NCBI GenBank assembly: GCA_963169045.1
Contig: CAUJDF010000067.1
Location: 1 to 64,000, forward strand
Source: Myxococcota bacterium
GTDB lineage: Bacteria; Myxococcota_A; Bradymonadia; UBA7976; UBA1532
Direction: 5' to 3'
DNA length: 64,000 nucleotides
This document shows, piece by piece, positions 25,011 through 34,213 of this stretch; position 1 is the stretch's first letter, and the number at the start of each line of letters is the position of its first letter. A program made the translations under genes and the position numbers. The notes below the pieces were generated by a model. That model did not search any database. It was not told the origin of the DNA and saw nothing but the letters and a program-made list of their open reading frames with translations.

Positions 25011-28000
25011 CTACTGCTCGGCGGGCGGCTCGGCCGGGGGCAGGGGCGGCTCCCAGCCGTTGCCGGCGTTCCACAGGAACTGGCTCTCGGCGTCGCTGAG
25101 GATGCGGATCCACAGGCCGAGCGCGTCGACGACGCCGATGAGGCGTTCGCGCGTGCCGCCGAAGTGCGCGCCGACGTTCAGCTCCTCGGCGCCAGTGAAG
25201 ATGCCGTTCGCCCAGGGCAGCGTCACCGCCTGGCCGCGCACCTGCCGCGTGCTGACGCGGATGCCGAGCCGGTCGTTGACCGCGTCGTGCCACACCTCGA
25301 CGAAGTAGAACGCGCCGGCCGCGATGCGCTGCGGGTGCGTCAGCTGCGCGTAGTGGCCCGGACCGTCGCCGCCGTTGTCGGAGACCATCCACTCGATCTG
25401 GCTGCTGCCGCCGCGCAGGCGCAGCAGGTACTCGCGGCGGGAGGCGCCGTCGCGGTTCCACTTGCCGAACAGCGTGCGGTCGGCGCCGACCTCGTCGAAG
25501 CGGAACCAGCCCGCCCACGTGAAGCTGTCGCCGTAGTGGTTGACCGACCCGCCCTGCTGCAGGCGCAGGTACGCGCCGCCGCCGTTGAACAGGGCGCCGT
25601 CGCCGACGACGCCGGGCGTGGCCGGCAGGTTGGCGTCGGCCGGGAAGACCGTCAGCGAGGGACCGCCGGAGACCTCGACGCGCGGCGCGTTGCCGGTCTC
25701 GTCGAGGCGCCAGAAGGCCGTGGCGTCCCGGAGCGTGTCCGCAGGCTCGCCGACGCCCGGCGTGCAGGCCTGCAGTCCGTACTTCAGGCCGAGGTAGAGC
25801 TCGACGGCTCCCCGGTCCGCGTCGGTCAGGATGCGGTCGAACACCAGCACCTCGGCGATGGTGCCGATGAGCGGGTCGACGAACGAGTTGTTGTTGGGTC
25901 CGTCCGCGGCGCCGAGGGTCGACTTGACGTAGGCGGGCACGCGGGGGGCCGCGCCGCCGCGGCCCGCGGTGCGGCAGTCCACGCCGACCCGGCTGCGGCC
26001 TTCGGAGTCGGAGAACACGCCCGTCACGATGCGCGGGACGTCGCCGGTGACCGGCCGCGTGCCGTCGATGCGCGTGCCCCCGTTGTTCGTGTTGGCCTTG
26101 AGCACCGCGTTCCCGCCATTGATGACGAGGCCCGAGCCGTCGGTGACGAGGTCGTTGGCGGAGGTCGAGCCGGCACCGACGATGTGGCCGGCGGTGTCCT
26201 CGGTGCGCAGGACGGCGAACACGGTCTTGGGGTGGTTCGCCGCCGCGAAGAGGTGCGCCGTCAGGTCGAGGCGCTCCTGGCCCGTGAACTCCACGCCGGC
26301 GTGCTCGCCGAACGACGCGCGCCGCAGGATGGGCGCGCGCGTCAGCGCCGTCTGGAAGGCGTCGACGCCGTCGCCGGGCCAGATCTGGACGCGCTGGCCG
26401 TCGCGCAGCCCGAACAGCTCGTCGGCGCGCAGCCACATCCGCGGCTGCAGCGCCTCGACCGCGTCGCCCGTGCACGCCGTGCCGTCGCCGCCGCACTCGC
26501 CGCAGGCGTCGAGCACGGCCTCGCCGCCGAGCGTGCCCTCGCAGTCGACCGGGCCCTGCCGCTCGAGCCCGTACTTCCCGGCGAGGTAGGCCTCGACGCG
26601 GAGCCGCGTCTCGTCGTCGAGTGGTTCGGCGAACGCGATGATCTCGGCGATGTCGCCGGTGAACGGCTCGCCCAGCGCGTTGTTGTTGTCGCCGTTGCCG
26701 GCGCCGATCGACGAGACCGAGTACTGGTAGGCGTTCTGGGCGCCGGTGCCCATCCCCTCGAGGCGGCCGTCGATCCACACGCTCGAGCGCGCGTCGGTCA
26801 TGACCGCCGAGACGAGGCGCGGTGTGTTGTCGGCGACCACGAGCTCGCCCGCCACCTTCACGCCGCTGCTGTTGCTGTCGGACTTGACCCAGACCTGGCC
26901 GCCTTCGAGCGCGAAGCCGGCGCCGTAGGTCGTCGTCTGGTTCGCCGAGCCCGACCCGGTGCCGACGACGTGGGCGCGCTGGTCCTCGGTCTTCATCACG
27001 ATGAACAGCGAGCGCGGCACGACGCCACGCGCGAACAAGTTCGCGCTCAGGTCGAGACGGTCGTCGCCGTCGAAGCGCAGGACCGGCTTGCCGCCGAGGC
27101 CGTCGGCGACGAAGCGAGGCGAGCGCGCCGGGGTGCTCTGGCGGGCCTCGATGCCGCGTCCGGCCGCGTCGATCCAGCGGTTGACGAGCTGGCCCGGGGC
27201 GAGGGTCGAGAGGTCGTGCGCCCGCAGCCAGAGCGCCGGCCGGAAGTCGTCGAACACGTCGGCGCCGCAGTCGTCGCCAGCGCCGCCGCACTCGCCGCAG
27301 ACGTCGCTCGCCGCGCCGCTGTCGGGCTCGCCGTCGCACCCGCGCGGGCCGACGCGCGGCGCGGCGTACTTGCGGGCGAGGTACTGCTCGATGGCCGTGC
27401 GCTGCAACGTGTCGAGCGCGCCCGGGTAGACGATGATCTCGGCGACGTCGCCGATGAACGGCTCCGTCAGGGTGTTGTTGTTGTCGCCGTTCGCCGCGCC
27501 GATCGACGCGCGCGCGTAGTTGTACGCGTTGGTGTTGCCGAAGTGCTCGCCGGCGGGTTGGCCGTCGACGAAGATCGCGCTGCCGCCGGCGCGGGCGACC
27601 GCGGAGACCACGTGCCGTTCGCCGTCGTTCACCACGCTCTCGGCCGCCAGCCGGACGCCGCTGCTGTTGTTGATCGCCTTGAGCAGCGGCGCGCCGCCGA
27701 GCAGCACGAGGCCGCCGCCGTAGGTGTCGATGTTGTTGGCGCTGCCGCTGCCGGTGCCGATCACGTGGCCGCGATCGTCCTCGGTGGCGAGCACGACGAA
27801 CACCGTGCGCGGGAAACCGGCGCTCGAAAACACGTTCACGTCGAGGTCGAGGCGGTCGTCGCCGTCGAAGCGCACGACCGGACGCTCGCCCGGGCCGCCC
27901 GGGACGAACGTCGGCGCGAGGGCCGGCCGCGTCTGGCGGGCGTGGGCGTTGCCGCCCGACGCGTCCGTCCAGACGTCGACGCGCTGGCCGGCGTGCAGGC

Positions 28001-30680
28001 CGACGAGGTCGTCGGCGCGTAGCCACAGCGCGGGGGCGACCGCGGTGACGGCATCGGCGCCGCAGTCGCTCCCGTCGCCGTCGCACCGGCCGCAGGCGTC
28101 GACCACGCGTCCGCTGCCGAGGACGCCGTCGCAGCCGCGCGGACCCCGGCGCTCGATGCCGTATTGCGCCGCGAGGTGCGCCTCGATCGCCGTCCGCGCA
28201 GGCGCCGCAAGCGCGCCGTCGTAGACCACGATCTCCGCGATGTCGCCGACGAAGGGCTCGGTCAAGCCGACCGCCGTGCTGCCGGTCGCCGCGCCGATGG
28301 AGGTGCGGGTGTACGGGGCGCTGATGCTGCCGAAGGCGCGGCCGGCGGGCTGGCCGTCGACGAAGATCGACGAGTCGGCGTTGGCGATGACCGCCGAGAC
28401 GACGTGCGGCGCCTGGTCGGCGATCCCCACCGTCGCCTGGAGCTGCGTGCCGCTGTTGTTGCTCACCGCCTTGGCGAACGGGAAGCCGGCGTTGATCGCG
28501 AGGCCCGTGCCATAGGCAGTCAGGTTGTTGGCGCTCGTCTCGCCGGCGCCGAACACGTGCGCCGAAGCGTCCTCGGTCTTCAGCACGACGAACACGGTGC
28601 GCGGGAAGTTGGCCGCCGCGAACAGATGCTGCGTGAGATCGAGGCGATGCGTGCCGGCGAAGCGCACCGCGCCGTGGCCGGCGATCGCGTTCTGCACGTA
28701 CTGGGGCCGGCGGTCGGCGGTGGCCTGCAGCGCGTGGTTGTTGCGGCCGGAGAGGTCGGCCCACTGGTCGACGGCGCGCGGGCCGCCGCCGGCGAACAGG
28801 CGGTCGGCCTTCAGCCACAGCGCGAGGCCGGCGATCTCGAGCGGGCTGCCCGGCGCGCAGCTCTGGTCGTCGCCGCCGCACACGCCGCACTCGTCGAACA
28901 CGAGACCGCTGCGGACCACGCCGTCGCAGCCCTCGCCGGCGCACACCTCGGGATCGGCCTCGGGGCCGAGGTCGGTGCAGACCTCCGCCCCCTCGACGCA
29001 GAGGCGGGTACCGTTCTGGAGACACGCGCCGCGGCCGACGGTGCAGGGACCCTCGACCTCGTCGATCTCGCCGTCGCAGTCGTCGTCCTCGCCGTTGCAG
29101 ACCTCTTCGGTGGGCTCGCCCTCCACGGCGTCGCACGCGGGCTCGGCCCCGTCGACGCAGGCGATCACGCCTTCGCGCTCGCACGCGCCGACGCCGACGG
29201 CGCAGGCGTCGCCGATGCCGGGCACGTCGTCGATCTCGCCGTCGCAGTCGTCGTCCTCGCCGTTGCAGGTCTCGTCGATCGGATCGCCGGGCGTCGCGTC
29301 GCAGACCGGCTCGGGGGTCGCGCCGCAGACCAGCGTCGCCTCGCGGCGGCAGGCGCCGACGCCCACCTCGCACGCGTCGCCGAGGCCCGCCACGTCGTCG
29401 TCGGTGCCGTTGCAGTCGTCGTCGGCGCCGTTGCAGGTCTCGTCGGTCGGATCGCCCGCGACCGCGTCGCAGGTCACCTCGCCGTTCGCGTCGCAGCCGA
29501 GCACGCCGTCGCGCGCGCACGCGCCGGTGCCCGCGCTGCAGGCGTCGCCCACGCCGGCGACGTCGTCGACCTCGCCGTCGCAGTCGTCGTCCTCGCCGTC
29601 GCACGTCTCGTCCTCGGGATCGCCGGGGACGGCGTCGCAGGTCGGCGGGCCGCTCTCGCCGCAGGCGAGCACGCCCTCGCGGGCGCAGATGCCGGCGCCC
29701 GAGGTGCAGGCCTCGCCGACGCCCTCGACGTCGTCGGTCGCGCCGTCGCAGTCCTCGTCGGCGGCGTCGCACGTCTCCGCGGCCGGATCGCCGGGGATGG
29801 CGTCGCAAGCCAGCTCGCCGGTGAAGGGGTCGCAGGCGCGCGAGCCGGCGCGCAGGCAGGCGCCGGTGCCCGCCTCGCAGGCCTCGCCGACGCCGGGTGC
29901 GTCGTCCTCGACGCCGTTGCAGTCGTTGTCGAGGCCGTCGCAGGTCTCGGCGCCGGGGACGACCTCGCCCACGCACGCGCCGAACCCACCGTCGATGCAG
30001 GTGCGGACGCCGGCGCGGCACTCGCCGACGCCCGCGGTGCCCGCGACGCCGCCGTAGCACGCCTCGGCGAGCAGGTCGCCGTTCGCGTCCTCGTCGAGGG
30101 CGCCGTCGCAGTCGTCGTCGGCACCGTTGCAGGTCTCTTCGGGCCAGGCGCACGCGGACCACTCGCCGGCGACGCACGTCTGCACGCCGCCGCCGCACGG
30201 ATCGTCGGGGCAGGCGCGCGTGTCGTCTTCGGCGCAGGCCGGGCCGGCGTCGGGATCGGGGACGTCGGCGTCGGGCGGAACGGCGTCGGCGACCGTGGCG
30301 TCGTCGGGCGAGGCGTCGGGGAGCGCGGCGTCGCCGGGCGCGGCGTCGCCGGGCGCGGCGTCTCCGGGCGCGGCGTCGCCGGGCGCGGCGTCGCCGGGCG
30401 CGGCGTCGGGCAGGGCGCCATCGGGCGGCGCGGCGTCGGGCGGCGCGGCGTCGGGCGCGGCGGCGTCGGGCGTGGCGCCGTCCGGCGTGGGCGGCGCCGC
30501 GTCGGGCGTGGCGCCGTCCGGCGTGGGCGGCGCGGCGTCGGGCGTGGCGCCGTCCGGCCGGATCGAGCCGTCGACGTTCGGCGCGGCGTCGGCGTCGCCG
30601 CCGGCCGCGTTGTTCTCGGCTTCGCATGCTCCGAGCGCGAGCGCCCAGACCATCCACCCGACGAGTCTCCTCCCTCGCAT
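25011..30680 (-). CDS. Giant lipoprotein with MopE-type repeats and LamG-like modules
   Basis: 1889 residues. The start at 30680 is chosen for the lipobox (MRGRRLVGWMVWALALGAC) and the GGGGGAGAGG ribosome site. A ~120-residue Asp/Ala/Pro linker (PDAAPGDAAPGDAAP-like) follows. Then come seven MopE-like metal-binding repeats, each with CNGxDDDCDGxxDD and a GVGxAC partner, about 45 residues apart. Next are four tandem ~225-residue concanavalin-like modules, each starting ALWLRADxL and including FVDGQPAG and IGDIAEIIVY, joined by Cys-rich CDG...CGxCGGDG links. A final diverged LamG domain (FTWAGWFRFDEVG) closes the protein. It should be a surface adhesin or carbohydrate-binding protein held stiff by metal-bound repeats. 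The modules are more alike within the protein than to the last one, pointing to internal duplication. Confidence 0.85.
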   Translation of the reverse strand: MRGRRLVGWMVWALALGACEAENNAAGGDADAAPNVDGSIRPDGATPDAAPPTPDGATPDAAPPTPDGATPDAAAPDAAPPDAAPPDGALPDAAPGDAAPGDAAPGDAAPGDAAPGDAALPDASPDDATVADAVPPDADVPDPDAGPACAEDDTRACPDDPCGGGVQTCVAGEWSACAWPEETCNGADDDCDGALDEDANGDLLAEACYGGVAGTAGVGECRAGVRTCIDGGFGACVGEVVPGAETCDGLDNDCNGVEDDAPGVGEACEAGTGACLRAGSRACDPFTGELACDAIPGDPAAETCDAADEDCDGATDDVEGVGEACTSGAGICAREGVLACGESGPPTCDAVPGDPEDETCDGEDDDCDGEVDDVAGVGDACSAGTGACARDGVLGCDANGEVTCDAVAGDPTDETCNGADDDCNGTDDDVAGLGDACEVGVGACRREATLVCGATPEPVCDATPGDPIDETCNGEDDDCDGEIDDVPGIGDACAVGVGACEREGVIACVDGAEPACDAVEGEPTEEVCNGEDDDCDGEIDEVEGPCTVGRGACLQNGTRLCVEGAEVCTDLGPEADPEVCAGEGCDGVVRSGLVFDECGVCGGDDQSCAPGSPLEIAGLALWLKADRLFAGGGPRAVDQWADLSGRNNHALQATADRRPQYVQNAIAGHGAVRFAGTHRLDLTQHLFAAANFPRTVFVVLKTEDASAHVFGAGETSANNLTAYGTGLAINAGFPFAKAVSNNSGTQLQATVGIADQAPHVVSAVIANADSSIFVDGQPAGRAFGSISAPYTRTSIGAATGSTAVGLTEPFVGDIAEIVVYDGALAAPARTAIEAHLAAQYGIERRGPRGCDGVLGSGRVVDACGRCDGDGSDCGADAVTAVAPALWLRADDLVGLHAGQRVDVWTDASGGNAHARQTRPALAPTFVPGGPGERPVVRFDGDDRLDLDVNVFSSAGFPRTVFVVLATEDDRGHVIGTGSGSANNIDTYGGGLVLLGGAPLLKAINNSSGVRLAAESVVNDGERHVVSAVARAGGSAIFVDGQPAGEHFGNTNAYNYARASIGAANGDNNNTLTEPFIGDVAEIIVYPGALDTLQRTAIEQYLARKYAAPRVGPRGCDGEPDSGAASDVCGECGGAGDDCGADVFDDFRPALWLRAHDLSTLAPGQLVNRWIDAAGRGIEARQSTPARSPRFVADGLGGKPVLRFDGDDRLDLSANLFARGVVPRSLFIVMKTEDQRAHVVGTGSGSANQTTTYGAGFALEGGQVWVKSDSNSSGVKVAGELVVADNTPRLVSAVMTDARSSVWIDGRLEGMGTGAQNAYQYSVSSIGAGNGDNNNALGEPFTGDIAEIIAFAEPLDDETRLRVEAYLAGKYGLERQGPVDCEGTLGGEAVLDACGECGGDGTACTGDAVEALQPRMWLRADELFGLRDGQRVQIWPGDGVDAFQTALTRAPILRRASFGEHAGVEFTGQERLDLTAHLFAAANHPKTVFAVLRTEDTAGHIVGAGSTSANDLVTDGSGLVINGGNAVLKANTNNGGTRIDGTRPVTGDVPRIVTGVFSDSEGRSRVGVDCRTAGRGGAAPRVPAYVKSTLGAADGPNNNSFVDPLIGTIAEVLVFDRILTDADRGAVELYLGLKYGLQACTPGVGEPADTLRDATAFWRLDETGNAPRVEVSGGPSLTVFPADANLPATPGVVGDGALFNGGGAYLRLQQGGSVNHYGDSFTWAGWFRFDEVGADRTLFGKWNRDGASRREYLLRLRGGSSQIEWMVSDNGGDGPGHYAQLTHPQRIAAGAFYFVEVWHDAVNDRLGIRVSTRQVRGQAVTLPWANGIFTGAEELNVGAHFGGTRERLIGVVDALGLWIRILSDAESQFLWNAGNGWEPPLPPAEPPAEQ

Positions 30681-30847
30681 CCTCTCCCCCCTCTCTCCAA
30701 AGGTGCAGTCTTGGCCGCTCGGGCGGTTTCGGACAAGGTTTTCGCCACCAAACGCCCCTTGTGCGCGCCCCTTCGGGCACCGAGGATGGTCGTCGTGCAT
30801 CCCCCCATCTCTTCGGCGGCACGTGTCGCCCCCACCGGAGGTCCGCC

Positions 30848-31531
30848 GTGATCGAGTGGCTCGCCGGCCTCGATCTGATCGGTCTGGTGGAGGTCGCGGC
30901 GACGATTGCCGGCCTGGCCTCGGTGACCTTCACCGTGCGCCAGAGCGTGTGGTGCTGGCCGACGGGCCTCGTGATGGTGGCGCTGTACGCGTGGGTGTTC
31001 TTCCACGCGAAGCTCTACGCCGACGTGGGCCTGCAGATCGTCTACGTGTTCCTCCAGATCTACGGCTGGTGGTCGTGGACGCGGGGCGGCGCCGGGCGGA
31101 CGTCGCTGCCGGTGCGCCGCGTCCGCCGCCGCGAGGCCGCGGGCTGGACGCTCGCGGCCGCCGTCGCCTGGATCGCCCTGGTCTGGCTCCTCGTGGCCCA
31201 CACCGACGCGCGCGCGCCCCACGTCGACGCCGCGCAGACCGTGCTCAGCCTCGTCGCCACCTGGCTGATGGCGAAGAAGGTGCTCGAGAGCTGGCTGCTC
31301 TGGATCGCGGTGGACGTGCTCTCGATCGGCATGTATCTGTCGCGCGACCTGCACCTCACCGCCGGCCTGTACGCGGTGTTCCTGGTGCTGGCGACCCTCG
31401 GCTGGATGGCATGGAGCCGTTCGTGGAAGCGCGCAGACGACGCAGCGGCATGCTCCTCGGCAAGTTCCTGCCGCCCCACCTCGGACACCAGTACCTCGTC
31501 GACTTCGCGCGCGCCTACGTCGACCACCTGA
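30848..31531 (+). CDS. pnuC: Nicotinamide riboside transporter PnuC
   Basis: 227 residues from the GTG at 30848, six bases after a GGAGG site. About seven membrane helices are visible, including the PnuC signature region YADVGLQIVYVFLQIYGWW with the conserved Tyr/Trp cluster, and LLWIAVDVLSIGMYLSRDLH near the end. PnuC lets nicotinamide riboside diffuse into the cell, where it is trapped by phosphorylation. The last ~40 codons overlap the start of nadR in another frame, so the Ser/Thr/Ala-rich C-terminal tail of PnuC (ACSSASSCRPTSDTSTSS) is probably a by-product of that overlap. No obvious riboswitch was identified in the ~165-nt leader. Confidence 0.9.
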   Translation: MIEWLAGLDLIGLVEVAATIAGLASVTFTVRQSVWCWPTGLVMVALYAWVFFHAKLYADVGLQIVYVFLQIYGWWSWTRGGAGRTSLPVRRVRRREAAGWTLAAAVAWIALVWLLVAHTDARAPHVDAAQTVLSLVATWLMAKKVLESWLLWIAVDVLSIGMYLSRDLHLTAGLYAVFLVLATLGWMAWSRSWKRADDAAACSSASSCRPTSDTSTSSTSRAPTSTT

Positions 31532-32409
31532 CCGTGCTCGTCTGCTCGATCGCGCGCGAGCCCATCCCCGGCGCGCTGCGCTTCGCGTGGATGCGCGAGA
31601 TGTGCCCCGACTGCGACGTGGTGCACGTGACCGACGAGGTCCCGCAGGCGCCCGAGGAGCACCCCGACTTCTGGGACATCTGGCGGACATTGATCCGCCG
31701 CCACCTGCCCGCGGGGCCGGACTGCGTGTTCGCCTCGGAGCCGTACGGCGCGCGCCTCGCCGCCGAGCTGGGCGCCGCGTTCGTCCCGGTCGACGTCGCG
31801 CGCGCGATGGTCCCGATCTCCGGCACCGCCGTCCGCACCGATCCCATGCGCCACTGGCGCTTCATCCCCGCGCCGGTGCGCCCGTACTTCGTGCGCCGCG
31901 TGCGTCTCGTCGGCGCCGAGTCCACCGGCAAGAGCACGCTGGCGCAGCGCCTCGCCGAGCATTTCGGCACCGTCTGCGTGCAGGAGTATGCGCGCCCGTG
32001 GCTCGCGCCAAAGCCGGGCCGCTGCGATCCCGAGGACATCCCCGCCATCGCGCGCGGCCAGATCGCCGCCGAGGACGCCCTCGCGCGCCAGGCCGAGCGC
32101 GTGCTGTTCTGCGACACCGACGCGCTCACGACGCTCGTGTGGAGCGAATTCCTGTTCGGCGACGCACCGTTGTGGCTGCGCCAAGAGGCCGCCGGGCGCC
32201 GCTACGACCTGACGCTGCTCCTCGACACGGACGCGCCCTGGATCGACGACGGCACGCGCATGCACGGCGACGCCGCCGCCCGCGCCGCCTTCGGGGCGCG
32301 CTGCGTCGCGGCGCTCGAGGCGCTCGGGCAGCCGTACGTGCGCCTCGGCGGCACGTGGGACGAGCGCTACGCTGGGGCGGTGCGCGCCGTCGAAACGTTG
32401 CTGGCGTAG
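31411..32409 (+). CDS. nadR: NadR-like NMN adenylyltransferase / ribosylnicotinamide kinase
   Basis: 332 residues from the ATG at 31411 (the next in-frame ATG, at 31450, lies directly before the active site). The N-terminal nucleotidyltransferase domain has LLGKFLPPHLGHQYLVDFAR with the (H/T)xGH-type motif, and PISGTAVRTDPMRHW corresponds to the ISxTxxR motif. The C-terminal kinase domain begins VRLVGAESTGKSTLAQRLAE (Walker A) and has CDTDALTTLVWSE. No DNA-binding HTH is present, unlike the enterobacterial NadR, so it is only an enzyme. It phosphorylates the nicotinamide riboside imported by PnuC and may adenylate NMN to NAD. It overlaps pnuC by 121 nt and the convergent ligase gene by 43 nt. 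Confidence 0.9.
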   Translation: MEPFVEARRRRSGMLLGKFLPPHLGHQYLVDFARAYVDHLTVLVCSIAREPIPGALRFAWMREMCPDCDVVHVTDEVPQAPEEHPDFWDIWRTLIRRHLPAGPDCVFASEPYGARLAAELGAAFVPVDVARAMVPISGTAVRTDPMRHWRFIPAPVRPYFVRRVRLVGAESTGKSTLAQRLAEHFGTVCVQEYARPWLAPKPGRCDPEDIPAIARGQIAAEDALARQAERVLFCDTDALTTLVWSEFLFGDAPLWLRQEAAGRRYDLTLLLDTDAPWIDDGTRMHGDAAARAAFGARCVAALEALGQPYVRLGGTWDERYAGAVRAVETLLA

Positions 32410-33680
32410 GGGACGACCTTGCCCGCTTCGCCGAGGCGCGGGTCGAGCGTGATCGTCAGCGCCGCGTCCGCGCCCAGCAGCGCCCGCAGGCCGTGCTCGA
32501 GCGCGCCGACGTCGATCGCGACGCCCGGGATGGGGCGCAGGCGCAGCGCGCACGCGCCGTCGGCGGCCTGCACCAGCTCGTGCTGCACGAACGCGGCGGT
32601 GTCGCGCAGCACGCGCCCGACGTCGACGGCCTGCACCGGCGCGCCGTCCGTCGCCCGGAACGCCACCGGCGCCCGGCCCTCGAACGCGAGCAGCCGCCCG
32701 GCGGCCATCCGACCGCGGTCGCCCGTGCGGTAGCGCAGCAGCGGCACGTACGGGTTGCGCCCGCCGGTGACCGCGATCTCGCCCCACGCGCCGTCGGGCA
32801 CCGGCGCGCCGGCGTCGTCGACCACCTCGACGAACAGGTCGTGGGCGACGAGCTCGTAGCCCTCGCCGTGGGAGAACGCGATCGGCCCGGTCTCGGTCGT
32901 GGAGTACCAGTCGATGACGGGGCAGCCGAAGTGCGCGGCGAGGCGCGCCCGGAGCGCCGGCTCCAGCGTCACCGCCGTCGACAGGATGGCCGCCGGCTTC
33001 ACCGGCAGGTCCCAGGCCATCGCCTCGGCGTGGGCCGCCGGATAGCCGGTGAGCAGCCGCGGGGCGAGCTCGCCCGTGAAGCGGCGCGCCGATTCCACGC
33101 GCCATCCCGGCTGCAGGTTCACCTTCGCGAAGCCGGCCTGGTTCCACACGGTGAACACGTTCGCCAGCACGGCCGTGTGCACGTGCGCCGTGACGTTGAT
33201 GCAGGCCGCGCGGTCCGGCCCGAACGCCGGGACGACGCCGTGGCGGGCGAGGGCGCGCTCGGCGAGGATCTGGTTCTGCGCGACGGCGAGCGGATGGTGC
33301 GGGAGCCGCAGCGCGTGCCCCGTCGTGCCCGAGGTGTCGTACACGATGAGGCGCGACAGGTCCGCGTCCGGCGGCACCACGTCCACGAGGCGCGTGACCA
33401 GGTCCTCGCGCGACATCGTCGGGATCTCGTGCCACGCCGGCCGCACGCGCGCCCGGAGCCAGGGCGAGCGCTGCGCGTCGACCCACGCGTCGCGATCCCA
33501 CGCGGGGGCTGTGCGGAAGGCGTCCAACGCCGGCAGGTCTTCGGTCTGCACACGGTCGCCCGTCGTCCAGTTCCAGGCGGGCGCGTCGGCGTGCTCGAGC
33601 ATGCGCTTCAGCAGCGCGAAGCCCGCCGGCGTGATCAGCGGGTTGCGCGCGCGGCGGTCGGCGGGGACGGGATCGTTCAT
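32367..33680 (-). CDS. AMP-forming acyl-CoA ligase-like enzyme (PaaK/ANL superfamily)
   Basis: 437 residues. ANL-superfamily motifs are present: VYDTSGTTGHALRLP (phosphate loop at ~114-128), WYSTTETGPIAFS (A5), and LLRYRTGDRGRM (A7). The C-terminal subdomain is short but ends with LGEAGKVVPYASNV, where the Lys could be the catalytic one. The overall length and pattern resemble phenylacetate-CoA ligase-type enzymes. It would adenylate a carboxylate and pass it to CoA, a carrier or a protein; the substrate is unknown. Its start overlaps the stop of the upstream gene by 4 nt, making it the fifth gene of the MoxR cassette. A ligase in such a cassette is unexpected. The 3' end overlaps nadR on the other strand. 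Confidence 0.8.
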   Translation of the reverse strand: MNDPVPADRRARNPLITPAGFALLKRMLEHADAPAWNWTTGDRVQTEDLPALDAFRTAPAWDRDAWVDAQRSPWLRARVRPAWHEIPTMSREDLVTRLVDVVPPDADLSRLIVYDTSGTTGHALRLPHHPLAVAQNQILAERALARHGVVPAFGPDRAACINVTAHVHTAVLANVFTVWNQAGFAKVNLQPGWRVESARRFTGELAPRLLTGYPAAHAEAMAWDLPVKPAAILSTAVTLEPALRARLAAHFGCPVIDWYSTTETGPIAFSHGEGYELVAHDLFVEVVDDAGAPVPDGAWGEIAVTGGRNPYVPLLRYRTGDRGRMAAGRLLAFEGRAPVAFRATDGAPVQAVDVGRVLRDTAAFVQHELVQAADGACALRLRPIPGVAIDVGALEHGLRALLGADAALTITLDPRLGEAGKVVPYASNVSTARTAPA

Positions 33681-34213
33681 TCGGGGGACCAGCGGGCCGC
33701 CGCCTCCTCGGCCGCCTTGCGGCGCATCGCCTCGCGCAGCTCGCGCGCGCGCTGCTCCCGCGTCCGCATCTCCTGCACCACGCGGTCGCGCGCCACGGTG
33801 TCGAGCGTCTTCAGGCGGTCGGCGGCCTGCGCCTCGGTCTCGCCGTGCGGCCGCAGGCCGAGCGCGGCGAGGCAGGCGCGCGCGAGCTCCTCGCGGCGGT
33901 CGGGATCGTGGACGAACTGGTCGGCGGGAACGAGCCGGGCGAGCGCGTCGAGGCCGCGCTGAAGCCACGCGAGCGCCGGCGCCGCGAAGCGCCGCGCCGC
34001 GCGGAACCACGGGTCGTGCAGCAGCCACGCCGCCACGAGCACCAGCCCGCGCGCCTCGGCGGGGAAGGGCGCGACGCGCGTCATCTCGCCGCCCAGGTCG
34101 AGCGCCAGATCGAAGACCACCGCTTCGACGTGCGCGCCTTCGGCGAGGAAGGCCGCGGGACACTCCGCGAGGCGTCGCGTCAGGGTCTCGAGCGGCGGTC
34201 CCTGGTGGCTCAT
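33677..34213 (-). CDS. Unknown helical protein of the MoxR cassette
   Basis: 178 residues, soluble, without a signal peptide. The middle is hydrophobic and Trp-rich (LVLVAAWLLHDPWFRAARRF), followed by FVHDPDRREELARACLAALG. The last ~50 residues are a charged helix, likely coiled coil (RVVQEMRTREQRARELREAM). I recognise no family. The gene is locked between the metallopeptidase-VWA gene and the ligase gene by 4-nt overlaps at both ends, so the product is probably made in fixed ratio with them and may be an adaptor. Confidence 0.7.
   Translation of the reverse strand: MSHQGPPLETLTRRLAECPAAFLAEGAHVEAVVFDLALDLGGEMTRVAPFPAEARGLVLVAAWLLHDPWFRAARRFAAPALAWLQRGLDALARLVPADQFVHDPDRREELARACLAALGLRPHGETEAQAADRLKTLDTVARDRVVQEMRTREQRARELREAMRRKAAEEAAARWSPE

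Noticed and set aside
30681-30847. NAD-sensing riboswitch in front of pnuC
   Set aside because: No motif or strong stem set that I recognise is present in this leader; the region also holds the divergent promoter of the LamG lipoprotein.
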